Assembly (NCBI GenBank): GCA_018136815.1
Contig: CM030935.1
Coordinates: 5,586,448-5,650,447 of the forward strand
Reading direction: 5' to 3'
DNA length: 64,000 nucleotides
Origin: Isochrysis galbana
Lineage: Eukaryota > Haptophyta > Isochrysidales > Isochrysidaceae
The first letter of the stretch is position 1; every line of letters begins with the position of its first letter. This document shows, one piece after another, positions 42,291 to 53,589 of this stretch. The translations under genes were made by a program, and so were the position numbers. The notes beneath the pieces are model-generated. The model ran no database searches and was not told where the DNA came from. It was given only the letters and a program-made list of their open reading frames with translations.

Positions 42291-42575
42291 GGCGCACCGT
42301 CTATAAATAGCCGCGGCCGCGCCGCCGGGCGTCCCCCTCCCCACAGATGATGGCGGGGGGGGGGGAAAGGGGGCGCAGGCCCGCTCTCGCCGACCAGGGG
42401 GGACCCCCAGATTACGTTATTAAAGCCGCTCGAAACACTATAGGAACGCCCGCGGCCACCCGGGGGCTTTGCGATCATCGGATTGGAGACTCTCCTGTGC
42501 CGGCGCAAGGCGTTTCTAACGTCACCATTGCGCTTTCTTGATTCTTCCACTGGGGGTGTGGCTCGGGCGCCACCG

Positions 42576-42576
42576 T

Positions 42577-42632
<56 letters not shown>
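42576..42632 (+). repeat. (CT)n tract just before the F-box/TPR gene start
   Basis: About 57 bp of CT dinucleotide on the coding strand, ending 11 bp before ATG 42644. Confidence 0.9.
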
Positions 42633-42636
<4 letters not shown>

Positions 42637-42643
42637 CCTGTGG

Positions 42644-45600
42644 ATGTCTAGGCTTGCTCGTGATGCAGGCGGCGGCCTGAGCGTGCTTGGCAGCGCTGAC
42701 CTGCTCCGCGTGCTCCTTCCCTCGCTCGACGCTCGCTCGGTGGCCTCCCTGAGGCTGGTGTGCCGTGAAGCACTCGCGGCCGTCAGAGCGGTGAGGGAGA
42801 GAGAGAGAGAGAGGGAGGGAGGGAGGGAGGGAGGGAGGGAGAGAGGGGGAGAGAGGGCGGGAGAGGGGGCGAAGGGGAAGATAGGGAGGGAGGGAGGGAG
42901 GGGGGTAGGGTGAGCCAGGGCCCTAGGCATGCACACAGAGAGAAGGGGGGAGTGGGGAGGGGGGGTCTTCTCTTCGCCTCTCTCTCGCCTCTCTCACTCT
43001 CACGCCTCTCTGGAGTGCTGCGAGACGCCCGCGGCCGTCGCAGCAGTGAGAGAGAGCCCACACACAATAGAGCAAGGGGACGGACGGAGAGAGAGAGCCC
43101 CCCATACGCATAGAGGAAAGGGGGAGGGAGGGAGGGGCGTCCGTCGCAGCGGTGAGAAAGCCGCAACATACCCAGAGGGGAAAGGGGGGGGGGGGGGGGG
43201 GGAAGAGGCTTCGTTCACGCCTCTCTCACTCCGATATCTCTTGCGCGCCTCTCTCTCTTTTCTCGTCTCTCTCCTCTCGCCCTCCCTCTCCTCTCTCTCA
43301 TCTCTTCTCATCTCTCTTTTGTCTCCTTCCCGTTCTTCTCTTTCTCTACCCTCTCTGTTATCTCCTCTCTCCCTGTCTCTCTCCCCCCCGCACCTCTGCC
43401 TCTCGCTGTATCGTCCCCCTGGCCCCTCCTGCTGCCTCCTTCTCTATTCACCCCGCATCTCTCCCTGTCTCTAACTCTGCTTCTCTCCCGCCCCCCTCCC
43501 CCCATCAACCCATCCCCTCCCTCGCACCGCCTACTCTCCATGGGGAGTCCACCAACCCGATCCACCACGGGCAGGGACAAGGGGTGGCACGGCAGGAACG
43601 GGAAACATCATCCAGAGAGCGATTGCCATTACGGCCTCAAGCCTTCGGGCATGCCCGTGCCTCCTACGCGAGGGACGCGGCCTCGCTGAGGCCGCATGTG
43701 CCGCCGCTTCTTTCATGACGTCGCCACCACCCCTCAACCCCCCGTCTCCAGGAGCTCATGGAATTGGCTGACGTTCTTGAGCGTGCGGCCGAGCTGTACG
43801 TGACGCCTCGCTTCGAGCGAGCGCTCGCCACCGCCTCGGCACATCACCAGTGAGAGCGCCGCCCAAGCATCCTGCGCCCACCTAGCAACCAGCTGCCGCT
43901 GCAAACCAAAACCCGACGACCTCAATCACGACTCGCCCGTTTGCGCGGCTCCTTTTGATCCCCACCTCCCTCAGACACCTGACGTGGCTGCTCCTCTCGT
44001 GCGCAATCGGCTTCGTTTCGCCCAGCCGCTTTGTCTCCGCCATCGCGAGCGCATACCACCTACTGCAGGCGCACCTCACACGCGTGCAGAAGCTCTCCCT
44101 CTCGCGCTCGCTCCGTCGCATCTCGAGCCCCTCGCACCCTTCGCTCAGGTGCGCTCACTTGCCCCCTTGCACGAACCCTCCACCACCACCCTTTCGGCGC
44201 CGCGTGGCCCACCACCTGGCCTACTGTGGCCCGCAGCGCTCTCGAAAAGTGCCGCGTGCTCCACCTTGCCGTGCGGCTCGGAATGTTCACCGAGTCCAAG
44301 GAGGAGCTCATGGCGCTACACTCGGCTGCCACGCGCGCCATGGCGGGCATCGCAGCGACCGCCGCCGAGAAAAGCACGCGCTTGCCCACCGCTGACGGGG
44401 CGGCCGAGGAGGCCATGTCGGTTGAGGGAGCCGCCGCGCATTACACGCTCGCCGGCTTCTACACGTACCACCACCGGTGCGTCGTCACTGCCCCGCGCCC
44501 CGTGCCCGGCTAGCGCGCCCACTCCTTGATATTTCGCTCCCCTCGCTCTGCAGGCGCGACGACCTGGGCGAAACCCTCGCACTCGCGTGCCATCACCTCA
44601 ACGCCGCGCTCCGCATGCAGCGCTCGCTCCTCGGCGCCGAGTCAGTCCCGACCCTCTGCTCGGAGCTTGTGCGCGCTCAGGTGGCCGCCTGTGCTGCCCG
44701 GCCCGCTCGCATGGATGGCCAAGCTTCCGCGCGATTCCCCCACCGCGTCGCAGAATGCCCCAACCCCGTCCCCACATGCTTGCCCGCTGCAGGTCCTCCT
44801 GCTGCGTAACCGAAACGCCGAGCTCCACGAGTGCCGCGAGCTCCTGGAGGCACAGCTCGCCATCTGCGAGCGCCTGCTCTCCCTTCGTCACCCGCTCGCC
44901 GCCAAGATGCTAGCCGTCAAGGTGAATCCCGCCCTTTGCGCCTTCCACCTTGGCCCGCCCGTCGGCCAACTGGCCCCTCGTCCACGATGCCGTCGTCGCA
45001 GGCGCGTCTGTGCCAAAAGATGCGTCGCGATGACGAGTGCGAGGAGTTGCAGCAGCGTGTACTCGCAATGCGACAAGCAGCGCTTGGCATGGACCATGAA
45101 GACACGCACCGCTCGGCGATGGACGTCTACGCTAGGTACGCTGCGGCCGGTGAGCTCGCATCCTTGCCGCCCAAAGTACGCACGGCTGACCATCGCCTGC
45201 GCTCACCCGGCCCGCAGGCGGCGCCAGGTCGCGTTTGGCCGCCAGCACGAGCCGCTCTCCTCGCCTATATTCCAGTCTTTCGCCACTGCGCTCACCACTT
45301 GCCTAGAGATGGTCACGCGTGCCGCTGCGATGCCGGGCGAGGGGTTCGCGCTCTCCAAGAGCCTACAGGTGCGCTTCGCTGCTTCCCGGGCCGCTTACTC
45401 CGCGCGCTGTTCGCATTGCCTCTGAATGGAGCCCTCCGTGGACGCAGGGGATGGCCGCGCTCTGCTTCGAGGACGTCATCGTGATGAGCAAGGCGGGCGT
45501 GTGGCCACGCGAAATCGCCGTCCAGTTGCTCCAGTCGGCTGCTCAGGCGCGCCGCGGCCTCCATGCGCCACTGCTGTGTTGCGCACCCGTCCCTGGCTCA

Positions 45601-45971
45601 CATTTGCCCACCCGCGCCTCCTGTCCACCTCACTGCAGACAGCGCGCCGGCTCCCTCACAGCTCGCCCTTCTACACGCGCCAGTCAAGCGACGTGCTCGC
45701 CGTGAAGCTCGCTGGCTTAGCGGACGAGCTCGCCGCATCTCCCACATGGCCGCCCCGCGAATGGCCATTCAACCACGGGCACCACCACTCGCCGGGGCCA
45801 GTGCTGCCCGCACAAGCGCTGCCCACGGCCGCCACACAGCCCATACAGCAGCCAGGTTTCGTCGCCATTGGCCTTGTGGACCCTTGGCCCGTGCCGCAGC
45901 AGCTGCCCCAGCCTCAGCTTTCGCCAGGCGCCGGCGATGATACCACTGGTGCCACGGAGCCGGATGAGTGA
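42644..45971 (+). CDS. F-box-like protein with C-terminal TPR region
   Basis: Ten exons fit by phase: 42644-42790, 43752-43849, 44026-44148, 44237-44476, 44554-44680, 44793-44921, 45002-45135, 45218-45368, 45448-45546 and 45639-45971, giving 526 residues. Exon 1 encodes LGSADLLRVLLPSLDARSVA followed by LRLVCREAL, the pattern of an F-box. Exons 4-8 hold helical repeats of the kinesin-light-chain TPR type: LACHHLNAALRMQRSLLGAE, ELLEAQLAICERLLSLRHPL and ELQQRVLAMRQAALGMDHED. The last exon is a Pro/Gln-rich tail. The intron at 45547-45638 is GC-AG (cag|gcgcgc). F-box proteins usually recruit substrates to SCF ubiquitin ligases and TPRs bind partners; neither substrate nor partner is visible. The 961-bp first intron is repetitive, so exon 1 linkage is the weakest point. 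Confidence 0.7.
42795..43520. repeat. GA, G and CT tracts in the first intron of the F-box/TPR gene
   Basis: Alternating GAGGGAGG and CTCTC runs, with three near-repeats of the form gccgtc...gcggtgagaga (42780, 43033, 43140) that look like tandem copies of the exon 1 end and its donor. Confidence 0.7.
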
Positions 45972-47254
45972 CCTCTTGGATGCCATGGCTTCGCGCGATT
46001 GGCCCCCTCCACTCCGCGACCTAAGGCGCGCACGCTCGCCCCGCCGCGCAAGGCCACACCTCCTTTGTGGCCAAGCATCCGCTTAGCTGAATTCTCCACG
46101 AGAGGCTGAGCACCGCTTGGCCGAGGGCACGCTTGCGCCCGAACCCTAAACCCAGCCTTCCGCTGCCAAACTCGCCATGGTATTCGTGAAGGCGATGAAG
46201 GCGCAGCCACTCGTCACCGAATGCCCTCGCCTCGATGTTGGATGCAGTTCTGGTCGCACGCCTTGAGCTATGTGGCCTCTCCTAGTCCAACGTCCCATCG
46301 TGGCGCTGTCGTCCTCATCTCGTTGCTGCGGCACTTTGGGAAGCGCCACTCCGTTTTCAAACTTGTGAAATCCGCCCGAATCGCGGCTTGCGCGCGATCA
46401 TATGTGCCCGCCATCCTCATCTAAGCCGCCCATCTGCGTGCGCGCACAGTGCACTGGATTTGCTTCCAGCCTCGTCGTGCTGCACTACGGGCCGCTTTGG
46501 CCTTACTTTCTTCCGATCCGCCGAGGCCGGTACATATGGGCTCCGCTGCCTCCGGCAATCGCGTCTTTGTTGGCTGGGATGCTGCTCCGGAGCATGTGCT
46601 ATAAAAGTGCACGGGTGCGCACGGCGAGGACTCAGAAATACCCTTCAGTTGTGCTCACTCTCGTGGCTATGTTGGTCGAGCACCTCTCGGGCTCTCACTT
46701 CTTCTTGTCCGCACTCATCCACGTATGCTATCTGCGCCTCGCATATATGTGCGTGTGCTAGTATAGCGGGAGAGAAAGGGGAGGGGGGCTTGGTGTGCCG
46801 GCGTGGCGTTTTGTTCTTTCTTTCACATCAAATTGTGAATGTTGTTGTTGCTGATCGTTCTCTTGTCTCTTGCAAATTTTGGTATGCTCTTGGCCATAGC
46901 TATGTTGAGTTGTATTCTACGATCTATGATGCATGTGCATGTCAATGTTCGTTCCTAGACGTGCGTAAAAGTATTTTGTTGTGTGAGTTTAACCTTAGTC
47001 CTTAGTATTCCTGTGGTGTGTGGTGCTGAAAGCTGAAAGACCGAAGCCCTTCGACGGCAACGGAGCCGCTCCCCGAGATGGGGGTATGTGCGGATGGCGC
47101 ATGGCTCGTCCAGTGTCCAGTGTATTGAGGTATGGCACGACGGAGGTCGCGCTCACCTGCTCCTGCTATAAAGGGCGGTGAAATAGAGGTAGAGGGAGGT
47201 AGATATAGCGATATAGCAGATATTACTTACTTATTACTTAGACCGGCATAAGGG
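45972..47254. other. Intergenic region, no gene recognised
   Basis: The 3' UTR of the F-box/TPR gene presumably lies at its start. From about 46740 to 47230 GC falls and no frame shows family motifs. Confidence 0.5.
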
Positions 47255-47720
47255 AACTAAGTTTATACTTAGTTCGCCCATGGGGGGGGACGAGCCCCCC
47301 TCTCTCTCCACTCCTTCCCTGCCATGGGGGAGGAACCACCCACTCTCCTGGCACGCCAAATGGCTTGCCAGGAGCACACAGCCCTGCTGACCCATTCCTC
47401 TCCCCACAGGCCCGCCTGACTCGCCCGCCCTGGCCCGTCGTGGCCTGCCCATCCCTCTGACCAGCCCCTCCTCCCCCTGGGCCCCCCTGATCAGGACCCC
47501 CCAGCCAGCTCCAGTCGACTGGCAAGGGCGCAAGGGCTCGAGAGCCAGCGAGGGAGAGGCAGGAGGGGCCAGGGCCATGCCCCAGCCTCACCTGCCCCCT
47601 GAGCTGCGCTCCCAGGCCCCTGCTGGCCTCCTGGGGACCTGAAGAGGCGCCGCAGGCGCGCGCCATGGGCCCCCGCCGCAGGGCAGAGAGGAGGAAAAGG
47701 GAAGAGGGAGGGGAGGGGGG
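47255..47720 (+). repeat. Dispersed repeat, second copy of 5173-5650
   Basis: It shares aactaagtttatactt, cccatgggggg, the catgggggaggaac segment and a long tail (ctggcacgcc, gaccca, ccccacaggc) with the insertion in retroelement copy A. It has no long ORF of its own. Confidence 0.75.
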
Positions 47721-47994
47721 AGCGGCAGCTCTCCCCTCCGGCAGAAACGTGTCTTCTCGCCCCGTTTGGGTAAGAGAAGACGGGGTGTCGCATCCGCGAT
47801 CGACCTTTTTGTTTTAGAAGTTGTTTGCGTTTCTATGTTCCCTCCTTGCAGGCTGGCCACGAGTCACCGTCGCAGTGTCCTACATTCGTCCATTCGCCCT
47901 TGTTGCCCTCGCCTCCTTTATCGCCTCCTTTGTCGCCTGCTTGCCCCTCACCTGGCTCACCTCCTTGCGTGCTGTGGACGAGGGCGAGATGCTC

Positions 47995-48255
47995 GGCTTC
48001 TCTACCGACGACATCTCGCTCGCGGGGGACGATTCGTCGAGGACCTCGAGGAGCATGCCTGTCTGCGCGCCGCCGCCGCTCGCGGTGGGTACGACCCCTC
48101 CCTCGCCCCCTTCCTCCCCCGCGTCCTCGCCCCCTTCCTCCCCCGCGTCCTCGCCCCCTTCCTCCCCCGCGTCCTCGCCCCCTTCCTCCCCGCCCACCCT
48201 GCCGCTGCTCGCCCACGGTGTGCTCATGTCCGTCGTGTGGGGTGTGGTAGAGTGA
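47995..48255 (+). pseudogene. Truncated copy of the temptin/cytochrome b561 gene
   Basis: GFSTDDISLAGDDSSRTSRS and the following cysteine correspond to GFSTTDISLAGDQTSRTSRS in the gene at 8698. A short Ser/Pro linker with 24-bp repeats (48116-48190) replaces the long PPP linker. LLAHGVLMSVVWGVVE then stops at TGA 48253-48255, where the intact gene continues into the b561 helices. The temptin core before this segment is missing, although a hydrophobic leader frame starts near 47836. A short secreted derivative cannot be excluded. Confidence 0.7.
48116..48190 (+). repeat. 24-bp tandem repeat in the temptin/b561 pseudogene
   Basis: Three copies of cccgcgtcctcgcccccttc-type units encode SPASSPPS. 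Confidence 0.85.
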
Positions 48256-48572
48256 GAGTCCCCACGGGAGGGGAAGAAACCCTGAGGGAAAGGAGACCAG
48301 CAAATGAAGGCAAGCCGCCTGAGCCCCTACCTCGTACCTCGTACGTGATGGACGTATGCGCGGTTGGTGCATGTGGCTCGTCCGATGTATGCGGCTAGGT
48401 GTGCTAGCCAACAAGAAGCTCTACCAATATAGCATTGTCAAAGGAGACCGTGTTTCCCACCCTAGGACTCCTACAACAAGCAACAAGAAAATCTGACGCC
48501 CACAGCTACATCTACTTTCTTTACTCTTTACCTTTAGAAGAATTTTTTTTTGCGGCCCACACTGAACGACGA

Positions 48573-49039
48573 ATGGCGTCCGTCTGCTGCGCGGCGGTGT
48601 CCTGCTCGCCCTCCTCCGTCTCCTGCGCTCCGAGCGCTGCCTCGTGCGCAGGGATGTGGGCCTCGTGTGGAAAGACGCCTTCCATTTGCTCCCCCACTGC
48701 TCGATGTGCCTCAATAGTCGGTCGGAAGCGCTGCCTCTCCTCTTACGAGATGAACTCCTCGACGCCTTGCGCTTGGCTTGGGGCTGAATGTGTGGCTGCT
48801 CAGAGCGCTGACTGCGAGGAAGGATGGGAGGCAGGTAAGAAGAAATAGAGGGGAGGGGGAGGGGTATGGCTTGGGGTTGAGTGTGCGGCTGCTCAGAGCG
48901 CGGACGGCGAGGCTGGATGGGATGTAGGTGGGGAAAAAAGGTGGGAGGAAGAGGGGTATGGCTTGGAGCTGAGTGTGTGGCTGCTCAGAGCGCTGACTGC
49001 AAGGAAGGATGGTAGGCAGGTGGAGGATGAAAAGGGGCA

Positions 49040-49071
<32 letters not shown>

Positions 49072-51981
49072 GAAGGCTCGCACTCGCTTGCTGGCCATCA
49101 GACCAACGCGCGAGAGATTGGGAGCGATCGGGAGCAGAGAGAAGGGCGCGCTCCTCGTGCTCGAGAGGCCACACTTGCGGTTTGCGCAGATAGGCTTCTG
49201 GCGGGCGCTGCGGTTGATTCTAAGCAGCACGTGGCGGGGGAGTGTCCCCATGCTCCAACGCGTGTAGGTGTGACGGACTACTATGGGGAGGAACGGGCGT
49301 TCGAGGCCATCTGCGGCGCGCGTTCAAGGCCATGCCCTGGGTACACAGGCGCGATGCTGCAGTACGCTGCGAGGCATGAGCAGGTTTGTGGGAGGCCGCA
49401 AGGACGGGGTGGTCAGTAGAGGTGGAGTGAGACCAGCAGAGGGGCGAGGGGAGAGAAGGCTCGGGAGGGGCGGAGGGTGCTAGGGCGGGACGGAAGAGGA
49501 TCTTTTGGAGGAGTGGACATCGGACAATGGGATGGGGAGGACGGAGGGGGAAGGCAGGCCGCAGGAGGGTGGAAGGAGAGCCGAGCGAATGAGCGGGGAG
49601 CCAGCCATTTAGAGAGAGAGGTGGATCAAAGCAGGGAGGGGTCAAGCGAGACGTCGAGATGAACAGAAAGGCGGGGCAGGCAGTGGCAATGGCAGGGGAG
49701 CCAAGCAGAGCGACGAGGAAGCCAGCTCAGGAGCAAGGTGTAACGGATGGCAGGGCGCACGAATGAGCTAAGCGTTCCGCCGTGGCGCGTGTCTCATTGC
49801 AGATGCTCCGACGGCGCATGACGCCCGAGGCCGTACGGCGCAGCCGCGTGCTCGTCTTCCGCGACCACTGGAGGAATGTAGGGATGGGCTTTATGCCCGG
49901 CCAAATCCAGAATGTGCTCCACTTTGGCCTTTCCACCGGCTTCCAAGTCTACTTTGAAAACTACGGCAGGTACACGCATGGCCTGCGCATGAACGGCATG
50001 GCACCAGTGCGGACAGCCCACTTACCCGCTGCCGGCCGCGCCGCGCCGCGCTGCACCACATACAGGTACGACTGGCAGCGCTACTTCTATGGCCATGGCG
50101 GCATGTCGCTTCGGTGGACCCATGCACGCGCGCGCCTATGGCGCCACCGGTTCCGCTCTATCGGGGTGCTCCACCCGAAGCTGATCGAGGTGAAGCATGA
50201 AGACAGCTCGGGGCTCGGGGACGACGAGTAAGCACCCGACCCATGCCGCGCCGTGCCCAAAAACCAATATCTCCTCGTCCGGCGGGCTTGAGGCCGGGTC
50301 GCCCTGTCCTTCACACCGCAGCCCAGCCTCTCGCTATGTGGACATCCCACAGTTGGCCACGCGATTGCTGAAGCGGCTTTCTCGCTGGCATCTTCCCATA
50401 CAGGTGGGAAGAGTCGCTCGTCGCCGCGCTGTCCAATGCGTCCACTCCGTGGATCGTCGTCAATGGCTGGGCTACGGTGGTCTCCTACGTTAGGGTGCGC
50501 CCGTTGCTCGCCCCTGCCCCCGTCCCCCATCCACTTGCACCACGCTGCCGTCCTCATGCAGACTCGGCCCACACGACCACCCGTGTGTTGCTCCCAGGTC
50601 TTCGCTCCCGCTGTCAAGGCTCTCCGCGCAGCGAATGCTCTGGCGCCGATCCCCGTGCCGTCACGCACCAACGCCTCGGGGCCGGCAGCCACCTCCCAGC
50701 TACCGCTGTTGCAGGCGCTCGCTGACTTCCACCTTTGCCGCCACTGCGCACTAATTGGCGCCCTGAGGCCGCGGCGGGTGCTGCGCCAGGCGCTCACCGG
50801 CAGCCCCGTCGAGCAGGGTAAGCCGTTGGTCTGTCTAAAGGTACGCCGCACGCCTTTTTCCGTCAACACACGCCGAGCGCCGCCCCGACTGGTCATCCTC
50901 GCCCCTGTAGGCGCGCACCATGTACGCTGAGGACAAGCGATTCTTCCCAGACGACCTGCCGCTCTCCTTCGCCGCAACCGACTCGCTGTGGGTCTCTTAT
51001 CCGGACAAGATGCGCGACGAGTCATTCTGGGGGCCGCGACCGAGGCTCCGGTGCAAGCCGACTGGCCCACTCGCTGGTTCACTTAGCGTGCGCGACCCGT
51101 CCGGGATCGACGTTGTTGCCGATGCTATGGTGGGCGCACGTGTCGCACTTCTTGACGCCTCGAGCGCCGGGCAGCCCACCACAGAGGCGTTGGCCGCGTT
51201 CGCCGCCTCCTACGCCCAAGTGCGCTCGCGTGCCATTGAACCTGACCCCAAGACGGGTCAACGGCTCATCCTCCCGTCCGAGGCGGTTGGGTGCGCCAGG
51301 CGGCTGCGCAAGTCACTCGGCAGCGGCGCCGTCATCTTTGTGGCGGTGGACGCGCCTAGACTGCAAGAGCTGTTGCTCAACCGGCTGGGTACCGAGAGTT
51401 TCATCACTCCGGGGACGGGTGTCGACCCTACCAACGTCTTTCGAGATGGTGACACCACGTCGAGCGAGTCGCGGGTGCACTACAAAGGGCAGGTGCGTCG
51501 TTTGTGCGTGCCGGGTCCCTAGTGCGCACGCAGCAAGCAGCCGTCGACGCACCTCGCCCAGGCCTCGACGCCCGCTTCGATGACGAGGATAACGGCTGTG
51601 CCCAGCCCCACCATCTCGCACGCGCCGACCTCGCAGATCCAACCGTCCGCCGCCCATCCCTGGCAGGTCACCGGCAAGCAGGACTTGCAGGAGCGCAACC
51701 TCATCAAGGTTTCGCTCGACTACTACTTGCAGGGCTTCTGTGTAACAAGTCTCGTGCTTCGTTCTTCCGCCTTTTACGCAGCTGCTGTTGCGCGCACCGA
51801 CCCACTTCGTCCGATGATCATTGCCAATGCCACATCACGTCTTGTGCCCAAACCCGGCACGTGCGCGCAACTCTTGCATCGCATCGGCCAAGCCGACTCG
51901 GCAGGGATGGTCCGTTCCTCCCTTGCCGCCTGCCAGCCGCACGAGTGCAACCTGCGGCGCTGCAATCTCGAAGCCAATTGA
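48573..51981 (+). CDS. Fucosyltransferase-like glycosyltransferase
   Basis: Exons 48573-48834, 49190-49383, 49803-49969, 50066-50227, 50404-50494, 50598-50840, 50911-51492 and 51667-51981 fit by phase and give 671 residues. The catalytic part begins with VLVFRDHWRNVGMGFMPGQI and FGLSTGFQVYFENY, the layout of the first motif of NodZ/FUT8-type fucosyltransferases (conserved strand, Gly-rich turn, helix). It continues with WIVVNGWATVV, a run of Asp/Arg-rich helices, RVALLDASSAG, and a C-terminal SLDYYLQGFCVTSLVLRSSA that resembles the donor-binding motif. A Cys-rich N-terminal region (exons 1-2) may be a lumenal stem; no clear membrane anchor is seen, so the true start could be further upstream. 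Expected role: sugar transfer to glycans in the Golgi. The family call is by motif layout only. Confidence 0.6.
48775..49030 (+). repeat. 92-bp tandem repeat duplicating an exon end and splice donor
   Basis: Units begin at 48775, 48868 and 48960 (ggcttgg..ctga..gtg.ggctgctcagagcgc). Each includes a donor-like end: gcag|gtaaga, gtag|gtgggg and gcag|gtggag. It lies across the first exon-intron border of the fucosyltransferase-like gene. Confidence 0.75.
49041..49070. repeat. Homopolymer G run
   Basis: About 30 G in a row within an intron; length is likely unreliable in the assembly. Confidence 0.85.
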
Positions 51982-53589
51982 TGTGGGTTAGGGAAGGGGA
52001 TCAGTAAAGCAGGAGGGAAGGACCCAACACGAGCGCGCTCTCTTTGTTGTCGCCTATACCATAGTTTCCGTACACGTCGCTTACGGCAACCGCGGGCTCC
52101 GCTTGCGCTTCGTGATGGCCCGCTGGCAAGATGTCGGGCATACCGTGGGGGACCTTACGTGGGCCTTTGTCACGGTCGAGGCCCAGTGACTTGATTGGAA
52201 AGTGGAGAGTAGGGAAATGAGCCTCACCTCCTACACTTGCCACGGCCTGGTCTCAATGGCATTGCGCTGGCTCGTTGAAGCAAGCCACTCCGCCCCATTT
52301 CGCGTTCATTTGTTTTCGAGAAAGGTAGTGCACTAGGCGCATGGCGGATAGTCGGCCGTGTGTGGCACTGGGTATAATTTCTCCAGTAGTCGGGTGGTGC
52401 ACCGGGACTTTTGATGGCCCGCACCTTTGATGCATATCGGCCGCCTACACTACGCCGCACGTCAGTAAGGTCGCGTTCTGTCGAAAGAGGACCATGTATC
52501 ATGTATATATAGGCCAGTCACTCACGCGCTTTTTAAGCACGCAATTTTCCACCCCTCCTGGGTGGTCCAAGGATTCCGCGCAGGGCCTGCCCCCCTTACC
52601 TGGCCCCCCATTCCCCCCCCCTCTACCCCACGAATATCCATATCCATGGCATCGGCGGTGCGTGACTCTCCCGCCTTGTCCGGCCCATACTATTTTGGGA
52701 GAATGGGAGGATCGCGCGCGTGGGTGAATTTGAAGCAGTGAATGTGCGGGCGAATCTTCCGATAGCATACTTCTCACGCACAATGCCGTGTGTACGAGCC
52801 GGCGCCATTCCTGGCTACCCTTCCGCCCAAGCAAGCGCTTATACGCCACCGCAATCATGACAGCTTTGCTCGGGCGTGCTAGGCCGAGGAGGGGAGGGGC
52901 TGCTCTCCCTGCCGCGCTTGGCGCGCGGAGGTGTCGATCCCCTAGTGCGGGTGCAATGCATGCTGGGGTGGGTCCACGCCACCTTGAGCCGCGCCATGAG
53001 CTAGACGGAGTCATGGGCCAAAAGCTCCCTAACTGTTAGATCACGGGCCTTGGTCGCAAGCGCGGCCGGTGGCCGCGTGAAGTGTTAGATCTTACAACTA
53101 GTGAGAGAAGCCGATTTGACACTATAAGGAAGTTGCCCCTATCTCTACCACAGCTGCTCTCTTCCTCCCGTTGAAAGTGATCCGTCCTCCTCTTTCTCTC
53201 ATGCTCACGATGAAGGAATCTTGACCCTGTTACTGTGGCAATCTTTATTATCCATCCCCGTCTTCCTTGATTTGTGTGATTTGGCAATGCGCTCCGAGCT
53301 CCAGCTCTTATCAGTCTCCTTCCGTCCCCCTTCGTGAACCCCGTTTGTCCTCTCCATCTTGTGTGAAAGTTCTTCGGTCTGTCCGATAGCTTCTCTTCTT
53401 GCCGTCCGGTCCCTCGTCCTCGCCTCGTCCCTCGTTCCTCGCCCAGGAAAGCAACCCACTCCATCTGATAGCTCAGATCCATGACCTCCATCTGATAGCT
53501 CAACAACCTCCACATGCACCATAGTACAGCATAAGGCTGCGTTGTGTCATTTCTCATGGATGTGCCAGTGCACCATCACGATGGCCCGA
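51982..53589. other. Intergenic region between convergent genes
   Basis: It lies between the 3' ends of the fucosyltransferase-like and BRCT genes. Apart from the dispersed repeat at 52505-52760, no gene is recognised. Confidence 0.5.
52505..52760 (-). repeat. Dispersed 250-bp repeat, copy 2 (inverted relative to 42040)
   Basis: Reverse complement of 42040-42290, including the gaatgggaggatcgcgcgcg and ccgccttgtccggccc segments. Confidence 0.7.

Noticed and set aside
48435-48572. Start of the fucosyltransferase-like gene upstream of 48573
   Set aside because: The frame is open but begins at TTG and crosses a likely splice acceptor (ctttag near 48535); ATG 48573 was preferred, with low certainty.
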